A stretch of DNA of 64,000 nt from Nannobrachium achirus (GCA_963921795.1 OY997658.1:26713456-26777455); one strand, 5' to 3'. Shown: positions 1 through 12,810, counted from the first letter of the stretch. Numbers and translations are program-made. Notes: generated by a model not told the origin, from the sequence alone.

Positions 1-162
1 GGTTTGAAAGCTGTGAGCAATGTGGACACACGTGGTGCATTATCTAGGCATGGGTGTGCATGATCCGTGCACTATGAATTACATGGAAGTCTATGGAGAC
101 CAGAGGCACCATAGAGTACGAAGGTATTGTTAAATGGCGGGGAATGTGTTAACGACAGTTTT

Positions 163-556
163 TTGAGAAAAAAAAGTTTTTTGAGAAAAAAAAGTTTTTT
201 GAGAAAAAAAAAGTTTTTTGAGAAAAAAAAAGTTGAGGAAAAATTTTGAGGAAAAAAAAATTTGAGAAAAAAAAAATTTTGAGAAAAAAAAAATGTGAGA
301 AAAAAAAATTTGAGAAAAATTTTTTTTTGAGAAAAAACAAATTCTGAGAAAAAAAAAATTGAGAAAAAAAGAATTTGAGAAAAAAAATGTTTTGAGAAAA
401 AAATTGAGAAAAAAAATTTGAGAAAAATTTTTTTGAGAAAAAAAAATTTGAGAAAAAAGATTGAGAAAAAAAAAATTGAGAAAAAAAAAATTGAGAAAAA
501 AAAATTTTGAGAAAAAAAAAATTTTTGAGAAAAAAAAAATTTTGAGAAAAAAAAAA
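163..556. repeat. A-rich GAGAAAAAAA satellite
   Basis: About 390 bp of irregular units of 12-18 bp, each a TTGAG or GAG followed by a run of 6-10 A and often a short T run. Unit length varies, so this is a slippage-prone low-complexity tract and not a higher-order satellite. Long open frames across it on both strands are artefacts of composition (Phe/Ser/Leu or Lys/Glu only). Confidence 0.9.
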
Positions 557-756
557 TGTATGACACCAGCCGCGAGTCTGTACGACAAACGGTTCATGAG
601 TTATAGAGGCACTTCCTGTTTGGTGAAGGGCACTTCCTGTTATAGAGGGGGCGGGGCTTAATCAATTAGACCAAAGTTGTGTGAGCATTTTACATTTTAA
701 ATGACGTTGCTAGGCAAAAGTATGGCAGAGTTATGTGGCGCCAAAGTTTCTGGTTT

Positions 757-1122
757 TTTTTCGGAGTCCCCCATTCAAAGTCAATGGAGTTTTTGGGCGT
801 CGTTTTTTGCGAATTACATCGCAATCGTATCGCGGATCGGAAAGAAAAGTAATAGCACACCATTCCCGGCCGAGCCGCACATTTTGATGTATATATTGCG
901 GGGGTGGCGTAAATCGTGCGGCAGTTATTACGTGCCGAAGTTTTCCCCATTCTAAGTCAATGGGGTTTTTTGGCGTCGTTTTTTGCGAATTACGTCGCAA
1001 TGGTAACGCGGATCGGAAAGAAAAGTAATAGCACCCCATTCCCGGCCGAGCCGCACGTTTTGATGTATATATAGCGTCGGTGGTGTAAATCGTGCGGCAG
1101 TTATTACGTGCCGAAATTTGCA
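757..1122. repeat. Two tandem ~185-bp repeat units
   Basis: Two head-to-tail units (about 757-943 and 945-1122) share the order: AAGTCAATGG, a GGCGTCGTTTTTTGCGAATTAC block, GCGGATCGGAAAGAAAAGTAATAGCAC, CCCGGCCGAGCCGCAC, TTTTGATGTATATA, and GTGCGGCAGTTATTACGTGCCGAA (described by its short words). A third, partly diverged unit lies at 2060-2237. Dispersed fish repeat of unknown class; no coding signal. Confidence 0.75.
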
Positions 1123-1204
1123 AGGAACTTAATTACTTAAGTATGGCGGATTACAATAAGTGTTTTGCCATTGCGTTGCATGGCAGGCACACTTAATTAC
1201 AACT

Positions 1205-1320
1205 TGATGACATCACACATTGTACTTTACAATACAAACCCCAAAATCAATCCTCCAGTTCTAGGCAACACAGAAGGGGGGGAACTTTTTTTTTATTACC
1301 ACACAACTCCTCTAAGGTAT
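1205..1320. repeat. Dispersed repeat, partner at 22457-22578
   Basis: The block beginning GATGACATCACAC and running through CCCCAAAATCAATCCTCC, GGCAACACAGAAGGGGGG and ACTCCTCTAAGGTATA recurs almost unchanged at 22457-22578. In both places an AATGGGTGGTCTTCCCCTTT-like end follows (near 2340 and near 22605). It looks like one MITE family present in an interrupted and a compact copy. Confidence 0.6.
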
Positions 1321-2059
1321 ACTAGAAAAGAACATTTCTAAGAAATTTTAAGTGTGCCTGCAGCTCGCTAAGTCTGTGCAACCTTGTGTAGCGGTTGGTG
1401 TTAGTGTTTCGTTTTGAGAGGGTCGTTCCCCCTGAAAAACACGTTTTGGCATGAAACGGTTACGTTTTGCGCGTTTGTGGTGCCCCCTATGGGTCGAAGT
1501 GGAAATGCTTTTGGGTATATGTTCAGTATAGCGCCCCCCATCTGTGGTTAAAATTTGGTGTTGACTGGATGTTTCGTTTGTGATTTATGGCTACTTCTTA
1601 CAAAACGGGCTCCTCCCGCTAACTTTGGAACCCTGTTACGGAAGAACGGTATGGACTATCAAAATATCGTTTAAATATGTTTATCGCATGAGTCCATAGA
1701 TCGTGTGTATCGATTTTTGTGACATTTGGAGAAAATATGTAGGAAAAGGAGCAAAAAGTGTGTTTTGAAGAAAATTCAAAATAGCGGAAAATCTATCCTG
1801 ACGCAAATGGGCGTGGCCTATATGAGGAGATGCGTCATGACCCAAGGAATCCAGGGAAAAAGGAATTTTAATTTTCCGACCCACGGTTCAAGAGTTACAG
1901 GCCGAAAGGTAAAGTGGACTGTTATAGCGCCACCATGAGGCCAACTGATGAAATATTTTTTTATTTAATCCTTGATATCATTATAAATCTCCTCTCCAAG
2001 TTTTGAAACTGTAGCCCCTATGGTTTGCGAGAAAAAAAATATTGAATGTGAGTTTTTGC
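1321..2059. other. Intergenic, no gene seen
   Basis: No credible coding exon. It contains phrases such as TATAGCGCCACCATGAGGCC (near 1923) that recur at 39070, 41190 and 43100-43380, so part of it is a dispersed repeat. Confidence 0.6.
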
Positions 2060-2340
2060 AATTCCCATTATAAGTCAATGGGTAAAATTAATTCACTAAT
2101 AAATTAATATCAATTAAACGATACAACTTTTCTCTTAGAAAAGTAATAGCACCCCATTCCCGGCCGAGCCGCACGTTTTGATGTATATATTGCGGCGGTG
2201 GCGTAAATTGTGCGGCAGTTATTACGTGCCGAAATTTTGTGAAGTGATTATTATTATTATATAAGTATGGCGGATTACAATAAGTGTTTTGCCATTGCAT
2301 GGCAGGCACACTTAATTAATGACATAGTTCAATATTGAAA
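2060..2340. repeat. Third copy of the 185-bp repeat plus flank
   Basis: 2135-2237 matches the 3' two thirds of the tandem units at 757-1122 (CCGGCCGAGCCGCACG, GTGCGGCAGTTATTACG). The following GTATGGCGGATTACAATAAG block matches 1141-1160, so the repeat and its downstream flank were copied together. Confidence 0.65.
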
Positions 2341-2465
2341 ATGGGTGGTCTTCCCCTTTAAGTGATGCATCTATTCTCTCCACAAATGAAGGCCTTTTTT
2401 GAGTAATAAGCTAATCTGCATTATCAGATCTACCAGGCTATTTTTGCTACTTGTCAACACACCGC

Positions 2466-2502
2466 GACGTGAGGCGTTGTGAGCTTGTAGATCGTCTATT
2501 TT
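2466..2502. repeat. Half copy of the GATCTACAAGC palindrome
   Basis: Right arm only: GAGGCGTTGTGAGCTTGTAG followed by ATCG-TCTATTTT. The left arm is diverged. See the complete copies at 9665, 10663 and 55014. Confidence 0.5.
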
Positions 2503-2732
2503 CCAAAGATTTTTATACAATTGTGATAACTTGAAATCATACATTCTGCACAATGAGTACTTTTGGAACTTTAAGAACATTTTGACCGATACTTTTGTAC
2601 TTTTACTCAAGTATTTTTTTCATACAGGACTTCTACTTGTAACAAAGTACATCTACATTGCAGTAAGTAAAGCATATAAGTAGCCTACTTTTTCTACCAC
2701 TGGTCACCACAAGACAAGTTATTACAATGGTT

Positions 2733-3020
2733 TAGAGCCAGGCAGTTGTAGTTGAGTGGTTAGTGTGCCTGCCTAGCAGTCCAGAGCCCTCCAGAGTACT
2801 CACAGGTACGATTCCTGCCCATGTCACATGTCTGCTGAAGTGTCCCTGAGCAAGACTTTTAAACCCCCAATAAAGAAACAATCTGTATAGAAACAATACC
2901 AATTCTTTATTTTTGTTTAAATTGTGTCTGTTTTGCAATCATCATAGGGATATACAAAATAGCCATAAAGTGATTACTAACTTCTAATTGTTGAATGGAA
3001 GATTTTATTGTTGTTGTTTT
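2733..3020 (+). mobile_element. tRNA-derived SINE
   Basis: A tRNA-like head has an A-box-like TAGTTGAGTGGTTAG at 2748 and a B-box-like GGTACGATTCC at 2805-2815. It is followed by the body GTGTCCCTGAGCAAGACTTT that is widespread in fish SINEs. The tail (ATAGGGATATACAAAATAGCC ... GAATGGAAGATTTTATTG) is shared with 3240-3460 and in part with 5172-5240. Confidence 0.65.
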
Positions 3021-3239
3021 TTTAGTTTTTTTTTCTGTCCTGGGGACAGACCTGATTTTCATTACACCTTGGCACTAAGGTACATAATACATTATTATTA
3101 TAATGTTTTTTTTTTTTATTAGAGAAATAATGCAAAGTTCTTCGAATGACCACAACTCCCCCAAGTCCCAACCCCCCATGTGAGACAGTTTAGCAAACAA
3201 ACTCACAGAGAGAGTCAGACACACACAGTGGGGGGTTGG

Positions 3240-3460
3240 GGGGGTTGGGAGTACACAGGTACGAATTCTGGCCAGGCCACCTACTTGCTGAAGTGTCCCT
3301 GAGCAAGACTTTTAAATCCCTAATAAAGAAACAATCTCTTTTGAAATAATCCTAATGACTTATTTTATTATTGTCTCTTCTGCAATCATCATAGGGATAT
3401 ACAAAATAGCCGTAAAGTGATTACTAACTTCTTATTGTTGAATGGAAGATTTTATTGTAT
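3240..3460 (+). mobile_element. 5'-truncated copy of the SINE at 2733
   Basis: Starts at the B-box (CAGGTACGAATTC) and keeps the CCCTGAGCAAGACTTT body and the GAATGGAAGATTTTATTG end in the same order and spacing as 2800-3020. A local duplication or an independent truncated insertion. Confidence 0.6.
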
Positions 3461-3485
3461 TGTGTGACTAACAAGTATATATCCT

Positions 3486-3760
3486 GGCCTAGACAGCTGT
3501 AGCTTAGTGGTTATTGAGAATGGCTGGAGCGCTGAAGCTCCTGTTTGTCCCAGGTACGATTCCTGGCCATGCCAGCGAGGAATTGATGTGTCCCTGAGCA
3601 AGACTTTTAACCCCTTATCGCTCCCTGAGCCCCTGCTACAGAGAATTGGTGTTGTTGTGCATTATAATAATTATATTTTCACACTAATTGTATGGAAATG
3701 CATTTGATTGTTTATTGTTTGTTTTACTGTTTATAAGGCATTTCATTGAAATGTTACTTT
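3486..3760 (+). mobile_element. tRNA-derived SINE, related family
   Basis: AGCTGTAGCTTAGTGGTTA near 3494 resembles an A box and GGTACGATTCC at 3554 a B box. The body TGTCCCTGAGCAAGACTTTTAA and a LINE-like end (TTATAATAATTATATTTTCA) follow. The head differs from the copy at 2733, so it is a sister subfamily. Confidence 0.6.
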
Positions 3761-5615
<1,855 letters not shown>

Positions 5616-5833
5616 GTGCCACGACCAGCACTTTCAAGGTACAACAACCCATTCTCACTCCCTTTGCTTCACCCTCCCGACGCCGTGTCTTTCTTTCCTT
5701 TGCTTCACCCCTGTGAAGTTTTGGGAGTGACTATTGAGTCTAGGGTGCGACGGAGACGGAGAGTTTATGGACGAGACAGAGTCTTAGTACGCATGCGCCG
5801 ACATGTGTTTACTGGAAGATTTTTCACTGACGG

Positions 5834-5905
5834 CCGTCACGGGGAATCGAACCCCGGTCGGATTTGTATCTCCATGCTCTACCGACTGAGCTAACGAGAG
5901 TGACT
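5834..5905 (-). pseudogene. tRNA-like pseudogene or SINE head
   Basis: Read on the minus strand there is a good A box (TTAGCTCAGTCGGTAGAGC) and a good B box and T arm (CCGGGGTTCGATTCCCCG, 5-bp stem). The acceptor strands do not pair, and the anticodon arm is unclear. I read this as a decayed tRNA or the head of a SINE and not as a functional tRNA gene. Confidence 0.6.
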
Positions 5906-6495
5906 GGGAAGTACCTTTTTTTTTGTGCTTTTATCTTTGACAAAACGTGAAATGATAACGTAGTCCCTTCTTTGAGCCACATTCGGAGGCGGAAGCAGTC
6001 CCCTGGTCAAGATTTACTATTCTGTCCATAACGGCACGTAATTCGGTAACGCGGCTGAGTCGGCTCATGCCGCCTGAGACGGCGCCGCTCCGTCGTTTAT
6101 AGTGGCGTGAACGGTAGCGACGGGTGGCTGGTAAACCAAGAAGCCTTCAGAGCGTATCGAATCCCGCATCAGGAACTACTTTTTTTTCTTTCTTCTTAGA
6201 CCACCCAATGCGTCTAACCCTTGAGACATTAGGCAATCCGTCCGCGTCTATGGTGAGAAGCATTCGGTATTTAAGATCGCGTCGGTTGTATGACGCAATA
6301 GGGGTGAGAACCTGTTGGGTACAACCACTGTATAGAGATATTTCTGGCACTCTAGCGGCACCTTGTGGCCCGGGGCACTCATTGGGTTAAAATAAATGTA
6401 TCATTCCTGTCGCTAAGGTATGGCAACATGACTGGTGTCTTGCACGCGCGCTTACCTGACGCCACTGCCAACAATCAAGTCTATTTACAAGGGGG
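5906..6495. other. Intergenic, one half hairpin
   Basis: No exon seen. 6411-6455 (GCTAAGGTATGGCAACATGA followed by CTGGTGTCTTGCACGCGCGC) is one arm of the perfect hairpin found whole at 38025-38108. Confidence 0.6.
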
Positions 6496-6965
6496 CATGG
6501 TGGCGCAGTGGTTAGCGCTTCGCCTCACAGCTAGAAGGTCCTGGGTTCGATTCCCGCCGGGGGACGCTGTGGGTGCTGGGGCGTGTTTCTCCCTCCGCGT
6601 CATCAGCGCCCACACCCTAGGTGGGGTTGGCGATAGGGCCTTTCTGTGTGGAGTTTGCATGTTCTCCCCGTGGCTCCTAGGGTTGATACCCTCACAATAA
6701 CATGCAGTAATCCTGGTCTCAATAATGCCAGCTGGGCGCTTGATGGAGCTGGGGAAAGGAACTGGTTGGAATAGCGTGTTCCTTCCACATGCTACGTCCA
6801 TCCCAGGGAAATCCCCCCTGTCAGGTGAAAAGAAACAACTTGGACTACTCATGCATTGAAGGAAGCATGAGGTCAGTCTGGGGCAGAGGGAGAGCAGAGC
6901 CCAGGATTACATAGGCAATTGGCACTGGGTGAAAATGGGTTGCAAAATTGTGGGATAAAAATTAT
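6496..6965 (+). mobile_element. tRNA-derived SINE with V-type core
   Basis: Head: GGTGGCGCAGTGGTTAGCGC (A box) and GGTTCGATTCCC (B box, 6543-6555). It is followed by the conserved TGTGGAGTTTGCATGTTCTC core seen in fish SINEs of the V-SINE/DANA kind. The 3' part to about 6965 is less certain. Confidence 0.75.
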
Positions 6966-6975
6966 AGTTTAAAAA

Positions 6976-7260
6976 TCACACCCGTGTGAACTGAGCGGTG
7001 GTTTACCCACCTAGTCTCAACAGCACCCTCTTACCCACCAACCCCTCCCCCCTTCCCCCCTGTGTGTGTTTGTGCGTGTGCGTGTGTGTGTGTGCCTGGC
7101 CTGGCCTGGCCTGAAAACAGCGCCCCTCCCTTAACATGTGTGGTCAAAAAAGGTACTACACCACAGGCTTCAGGCTACATACAGACCCACCCACCCACAT
7201 ACAAACATACCTACACACACGGCCACGCTATGGAGACGGTGTGACCACCGCTCAAAAAAA
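6976..7260. mobile_element. MITE with GAGCGGTGGT termini
   Basis: Ends are ACTGAGCGGTGGTTTACCC and GTGTGACCACCGCTCAAAAA, an inverted pair. The same ~285-bp sequence (CCTGGCCTGGCCTG, ATGTGTGGTCA, GGTACTACACCACAGGC, ACACACGGCCACGCTATGG) recurs at 36238-36524. No coding capacity. Confidence 0.7.
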
Positions 7261-7261
7261 A

Positions 7262-7445
7262 GTCTATTTACAAGCAACGCTGCCGGTCTAAGGCCCTAAG
7301 CATCATCAAGGATGCCTCCCACCCCAACAACAGACTCTTTCACCCCTCTTGCTCAGAGGCAAAGATGTCTCAATACATCAACGGCCAGATCCAGAAACAG
7401 CTTCTTCCCTTCAGTTATCATTCTGTAGAACTCTTGTGGTATCTG
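7262..7445 (+). mobile_element. LINE fragment, C-terminal tail of the RT ORF
   Basis: Frame 1 reads ...IIKDASHPNNRLFHPSCSE..., followed by QKQLLPFS. This is the pattern (KDxSHPxxxLF ... SFFP) at the end of fish L2/Rex1-type LINE polyproteins. Only about 60 codons remain and no upstream RT is present. Confidence 0.55.
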
Positions 7446-7619
7446 GCCCACAGCATAACATCATATTTGGAATATTTATTATACACAAAATAGGGTCACA
7501 CAGTTGAACACCAAAGGCTATAAGTTATTTGGGGCTGCTTGTTTGTCTCCTGTCCACCTGACAGTGACTCTCTCAAATATCACATTATTCTGGTCTAATT
7601 AGCTTGGCTTGTGTCAAGA

Positions 7620-8228
7620 AGGACCGCCTGCGGACAGTAATGACCACAGAGAGATGTGACTATGAGGTACACAGTCACAAACAACATTATATAAAAGCTT
7701 ATTAAAATATTGTGCTAATCATGAATATGAAACAAGTATGCAATAGAAGGTAGGTTTAATTTTCCTACAGTGAAAAGTTCTGTTATACAGAAAACTGTCA
7801 TTTATAGATGTATTGTAAGTTGGAATTCACTGCCAGGTTATATTATTGAAGCTAATACTAAAGAGAGTTTTAAAAGGATGGTAAAACAGTATATAACAAT
7901 TTTTCATTAGCATGTGATCTGTGTCTGTTTGCATTGTCTGCTTCGTATCAGCTCTGTTCTGGGCAACCTGAAATGTCCTCATCTGATCTATTAAAAAAGT
8001 GGGTAAACCTTTATCATGAAATGTACAATAATGTGAAATTCATTTTCAAAATTGTACTTCTTAACTTTTGTAAGTGAACTATTGTATGTCTGTCATATCT
8101 GTTGTACTGTATGTGATGTGTAATGTATGTGGTGACGGACCCCAGGAAGAATAGCCATGCTTAGGCATGTGCTAATGGGGATCCATAATAAAGTAAAGTA
8201 AAGTAAAGTAAAGTAAAGTAAAGTAAAG
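7620..8228 (+). mobile_element. LINE 3' end with (AAAGT)n tail
   Basis: A short frame contains VSWNSLPGYIIEANTKES, matching the WNSLP motif near the C terminus of many fish LINE RT proteins. It is followed by the 3' UTR phrase GGACCCCAGGAAGAATAGCC, GGGGATCCATAATAAA and a pentanucleotide AAAGT tail (8191-8227), as at LINE 3' ends. Confidence 0.65.
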
Positions 8229-8230
8229 GT

Positions 8231-8729
8231 GTGACTGCTTCCCGTGGAAAGCTACTTTTTTATGGCCAACATAGTGATTGACATTCAACAGCCTTCTCGT
8301 TTACATGCTATTTAGTTGCTAAAAATACAGGTCTAAATGTTCAACCATTTACAGGGTTTATCATTGGTTATATTGTGTAATATTATACTAAACTAAATAA
8401 TCAAGTAAGTTGGTGAAATGTGGAGATAAGCACACACTTGTGGCAGGTTGAGTTAATTATAGCTTATCTGTGTCCCTCTATCTGCGATGTCTTGTGGCAT
8501 CCATAGCGTGGTTGCTTAACGCTGGTTTTTGACATTATCGAAACGAAGCAGATAAAAGCGCCAAACTTTTTTTGAGGCTTCTTTAGGACCTAACGATGGA
8601 TTTTAGCCTTGGGTACCAAACTTTATTTTGATGTTTACCCATATAATATCCATATCAAGTTGGGCTCCCATCGACTTTCTATACAGGGGGGCTGTACCAA
8701 GGTGTCTTGAGGTTCCCTCATAGGGGGAC
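8231..8729. other. Intergenic, nothing recognised
   Basis: No exon, RNA gene or clear repeat boundary recognised. Confidence 0.4.
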
Positions 8730-9178
8730 TGCCCATAAGTCCGAAGGTTCATTAGTCCGAAGGCTCATTAGTCCGAATTTAGTTAGGGTTACTGAGGTTA
8801 AAGGAGTAGTTCACCCCCAAAATGACTTTTTTTCCTATTGATTAGTCACGCCATGGAGACTAGAGTTCAATAATATATTTGAGTTTTTTGTCGCATTCCT
8901 AAGACAAAAATGTGATAACCATAAATTTACCCCCTTTCGTTCCGGATGGAATCAATGGGGGTAAATTTACTCGAATCAAATTTTTGTCTTAGGAATGTGA
9001 CAAAAACCAAAAACTATTATTGAACTCTACTCTCCATGGCATGAGTAATCAATAGAAAAAAAAGTCATTTGGGGGGTTACTTTAAGGTTAGGGTTAGGGT
9101 TAGAGTTAGGCAGTATTCTTAACAAATTCGAACTAATGAACCTTCGGATTAATGAACCTTCGGACCAATGCCATGGCA
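8730..9178. mobile_element. Outer inverted-repeat element holding a MITE
   Basis: Left end AAGTCCGAAGGTTCATTAGT and right end ACTAATGAACCTTCGGATTA (9133-9160) are inverted copies. Both carry a doubled CCGAAGG word. The element at 8798-9085 sits inside it. Confidence 0.6.
8798..9085. mobile_element. Long-TIR palindromic MITE
   Basis: The two halves are inverted copies over most of their length (TTAAAGGAGTAGTTCACCCC ... reverse complement near 9085; CTAAGACAAAAATGTGA against TTTTTGTCTTAGGAATG). A second copy is at 36565-36890. It can fold into a single ~140-bp hairpin. Confidence 0.8.
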
Positions 9179-9419
9179 CCCCCTCATAGACCAATGGGGA
9201 AGACGGCGTGGGGGGGTGAAACCACCCAAGGGAGAATGCTGAGATGGGCTGCAAAAGACTATGTATATGTGTGTTTGACTAATGTGAAGTGAATTAGTGG
9301 GGAGAGATTTTGGGTGTGCTGGTGGGAGGCTGTGGTGTGGACTGAGGGCCCTCTGAGCCCCAGCATGCTGTAACTCCTCAACTCTAACTGTCAATAAGGC
9401 TTTTGGACATCATTGGAAA
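9176..9419. other. Intergenic, nothing recognised
   Basis: No feature supported between the two MITEs. Confidence 0.4.
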
Positions 9420-9995
9420 CAGGGACATGCTGGGCCCCTGATTCAGCCCGGGAAAAAGAGTTGGAGAGGCCCTCATTCCGCACTATAGAGATAGAGAGAT
9501 CTCTCTATAGCACTGCTGCTACTCAAAGATTTGCCATTTCAGATCATGACAAGTGACAAGCCAGTGGGCCAATTACATGAGTTATATTTTGTTGTTGTCG
9601 GGTGGAAACCTTGTATGTCCAAAACTGTTTGTTGTGTATTTATCAATTTAAAAATAATTTAAGCTAGTGATAACAGCCGATCTACAAGCACACAACGCCT
9701 CACACCGCGAGGCGTTGTGTGCTTGTAGATCTGCTGTTTTCACTACATTTGTGCGACGGCCTTGTATCATGAAGAAGTTCTTTGCTTTGCGCAAAGATGT
9801 ACAAATTTGGAACTTGGAGATACAAGGTTTCTGCCCGACAGTGATGATTTACTTTGTTGGCCGCCCAGCCCCCAAAATGGAACGAAGGCCGACATTTTAT
9901 TTTTAATTTTTTCCTAATGGCCGGCCTGGACCGGCCGGGAATGAACCGCCCGTTCGGGAGTTGTCCCGCTTTTCCCAATGGCCAGCGCGTCCCTG
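9420..9995 (+). mobile_element. hAT-type MITE, CAGGGACRTGCTGG termini
   Basis: Starts CAGGGACATGCTGG and ends CCAGCGCGTCCCTG. The 8-bp target duplication ATTGGAAA is intact on both sides (9412-9419 and 9996-10003). Inside is a sub-element with its own inverted ends (TTGTTGTCGGGTGGAAACC at 9593; GGTTTCTGCCCGACAGTGA at 9826), and inside that the palindrome at 9665-9745. No transposase. Confidence 0.9.
9665..9745. repeat. GATCTACAAGC palindrome, copy 1 (81 bp)
   Basis: TAGTGATAACAGCCGATCTA at the left is mirrored by TAGATCTGCTGTTTTCACTA at the right. The inner arm is GCACACAACGCCT/AGGCGTTGTGTGC. Loop of 9 nt. Confidence 0.9.
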
Positions 9996-10448
9996 ATTGG
10001 AAACCCTGTCTGGACCCTCAACTCCTTTCCGAGAAAGAACCACCGTTAGCTCATACTTTTCTAGCTCGTTGTTTTTAGTGTTATGATCTCAGCCCACAAT
10101 CGTACCAGTTCTCTGCTGAAGGGATTATCGTAGGATACAACACTCTTAACATCCCCCCCAGGACACTTGAACTCATACACTGACTTTTTATAGGACTGAT
10201 TTCATTGATACCGTCTTGTTACTAGTTCTTGCAATGGATTGATGCCATCAAGTTCATTTCATTGTACACTTGTGTTCAATGACAAAATAAAATCCATTCC
10301 ATTCCAACTGTAGCCTACGGTCCTGTGCTTTTGCACGCAAACTGCTAAACAAGTATTCATTCAATCGGCTACTACTGGACACTTGGCTGGTGAGTCTGGT
10401 CTGGTTCTCCTCATGTGTCCTCACTCCTCAGGGATAAAGTTTGGGGAA
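9996..10448. other. Inter-MITE spacer with LINE-like 3' tail
   Basis: 10225-10300 resembles a LINE 3' end (TTTCATTGTACACTTGTG, CAATGACAAAATAAAATCC, short CATTC tail). No other feature is seen. Confidence 0.45.
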
Positions 10449-10985
10449 CAGGGACGTGCTGGCCATTGGGAAAAGCGGGACAACTCCCGAACGGCCGGTT
10501 CATTCCCGGCCGGTCCAGGCCTTCATTCCATTTTGGGGGCTGGGCGGCCAACAAAGTAAATCGTCACTGTCGGGCAGAAACCTTGTATCTCCAAGTTTCA
10601 AATGTATACATTTTTTCGCAAAGCAAAGCCCTGCTTCATCATACAAGGCCGTTGCACAAAAGTAGTGAAAACAGCAGATCTACAAGCACACAACGCCTCG
10701 CGGTGCGAGGCGTTGTGTGCTTGTAGATCGGCTGTTTTCACTAGTTTAAATCAGTTTCAAAATGATAAATACAAAACAAACGGTTTCGGACATACAAGGT
10801 TTCCACCTGACAACAACGAAATATAACTCTTGTAATTGGCCCACTGGCTTGTCACTTTGTCACAAATCTTTGAGTAGCAGCAGCAGCGCTATAGAGAGAG
10901 AGAGAGAGAGCTCTCTCTATAGCGCGCAATGAGGGCCTCGCCAACTCTTTTTTCCGGGCTGAATCAGGGGCCCAGCGTGTCCCTG
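10449..10985 (-). mobile_element. Inverted second copy of the 9420-9995 MITE
   Basis: Same element as 9420-9995 in opposite orientation: CAGGGACGTGCTGGCC at the left end, GGCCCAGCGTGTCCCTG at the right. The target duplication is imperfect (TTGGGGAA at left; TTGGTTGGGGAC at right). Palindrome copy 2 lies inside. Confidence 0.85.
10663..10743. repeat. GATCTACAAGC palindrome, copy 2 (81 bp)
   Basis: TAGTGAAAACAGCAGATCTA is mirrored by TAGATCGGCTGTTTTCACTA. The inner arm ACAACGCCTCG/CGAGGCGTTGT is longer than in copy 1. Confidence 0.9.
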
Positions 10986-11115
10986 TTGGTTGGGGACTAT
11001 GGACAAAATATTTAGCATCTTGCTAAATCTGGTGTATTTACATTGCTTCATAATGTTCATTAAAATGTATTGTCCCGTCTAAATAAACAAATAAATAAAT
11101 ACATAAATAAAAGCC
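10986..11115 (+). mobile_element. LINE 3' tail, (AAAT)n
   Basis: ATGTATTGTCCCGTCTAAAT followed by repeats of AAATAAAT resembles the end of a fish LINE. Fragment only. Confidence 0.4.
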
Positions 11116-12035
11116 AGCCACTAGGACAGGGCTGAGATGGGTTTTTCCGTCACATGATTATTTTATTAAAGAACTGTGGGGAAATGCACATTCTATTCAT
11201 CATCACCTCATGCATGAGGAGGAGGCAGAGCGGAGGAGGAGGCAGGTTTGAGCAATGGGTTTGCCACTCATGCCCTCTCCTGGCCAGTTGCAGTCAGAGG
11301 AATCGGTCATGTCAATAGCCTACTCTATGCTACCACCACATGAACTACAAGAGCAGCAGCAGGGGGAAAAAAGTGCCTATTAACTTGCATAATTAATACA
11401 AACTAAATTTGAATTTAAAATCATGTACTTCGACTCCCTGCAGGCAAAAAGGGTGTTTGTTTTTGCATACAGGGGAGTTCATTTTAACCACAGGCCCATT
11501 TTCTCCAACTGTCCAAATCACATAGAGAAAACAGCAAAAAAGGAATAATAGAAATAAAAAAAATATATATAAAACGTTTTTCCACCTTCTGTTTTGATCT
11601 CAGTCTTTGGCCATGACAACACCTTACACTGTCCTGTTATTGCTGCTATTGTTTATTTATTGTATTTACTTCATGGAGTTATGGAACAAAAAACAAACAC
11701 ACATGCACGCACGCACGCACGCATGGGGGTGAGATGCCGTGGGCTTGGTTGGGCTCGGCGAGCCCACACTTATTATTATCAAGCTGTAGGCCTACACACG
11801 CGCGCCCGACATGCATGCACGCATGCACACGCGCGTGCACGCACGTCGTCAAGTTGTGTGATGGCTCGACGGCTCGGTCAACACTTCAATCCCCTACCTG
11901 TCTGCTTTGCATAACAATACTCTGGTAGGCAGGCTCTTTTACACTTGTAGCCTATATGCGGCCAGCATATAGGCTACGCTCGCCTAGCATTCTTTGCAGA
12001 CTTTTAGCTCCTTTCGGAACCTCTGTGAAGTTGGC
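11116..12035. other. Intergenic with GCAC-type microsatellites
   Basis: Short purine-pyrimidine repeats at 11700-11726 and 11798-11848. No exon is supported; the open frames here run through the microsatellites. Confidence 0.5.
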
Positions 12036-12636
12036 ACCCCATATGTTGAAAAAATATATAAAAATGGTGTCATTCTTTGCTGAATTTGTGCTGAATTGTG
12101 CTGTAAATTTTATAATTTGTGCTCTCCCTCTGCTGGCCACACCCCTGTAATGCTGCTAAATCTGCAATTCATAATCATAACCATATAAATATTTATATAT
12201 ATAAATATAGGTCTATATAAAAGCACAATTGATGATTTCAAAGGCACAAATTAGAGCACATCCAGCACTAAAGAATGAGACCCTTTTTTCCCGATTTGGA
12301 GCCAAAAAATTGGGGGTGCAACAAGGCTCAGCAAAACTATAGCCTAACTTGAAATATCTCAAAAATGATACCAGCACAAATTATAACATTTACGAACGAC
12401 GGGTTTCTTGTTTACAAACATTGAGACTAAATGCACAGCTGACTGTATCATGTAGGCCTAATCAATTCCGTCCAATCCCCAAACCTGTTGTTTTGGCGAG
12501 CGCTGGTTTCATTGGCTAATTTTGGTACGGACCCTGCGCACGCATCTAGTTTTATCAGTGTAACGTGGACCAGAAACCCGTCTAAATAATGACACCATTT
12601 TTATATATGTTTTCAACATGTTTTCAACATATGGGG
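12036..12636. mobile_element. Inverted-repeat element of ~600 bp
   Basis: ACCCCATATGTTGAAAAAAT ... AAAAATGGTGTCATT at 12036-12076 is mirrored at 12586-12636 (AATGACACCATTTTTATATA ... CAACATATGGGGT). Candidate non-autonomous DNA transposon; no target duplication identified. Confidence 0.55.
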
Positions 12637-12639
12637 TCA

Positions 12640-12755
12640 GGGTGCCGCTATGCAGCTCACTCTTCATAATTATGAGTTTAAATCACTCATTTTGTAGAGC
12701 TGCATAGCGGAGGAAATTATGAAGTGTGAGCTGCATAGCGGAGGGACTCGGGAGT
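12640..12755. repeat. Inverted and direct GAGCTGCATAGCGG words
   Basis: CCGCTATGCAGCTC (12644) is inverted relative to GAGCTGCATAGCGGAG at 12697 and 12729. Two direct and one inverted copy lie within 105 bp; the longer pair folds into a hairpin. Confidence 0.6.
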
Positions 12756-12810
12756 AGCCTGACTGCAAGCGTCAGACTCTATCACACACTTCGTTTTACA
12801 CAACCACCAC

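Noticed and set aside
72..661. Phe/Ser-rich and Lys/Glu-rich open frames
   Set aside because: They lie in the GAGAAAA low-complexity tract and occur in three frames at once.
5834..5905. Functional tRNA gene
   Set aside because: A and B boxes are good but the acceptor strands do not pair and no clear anticodon arm is present.
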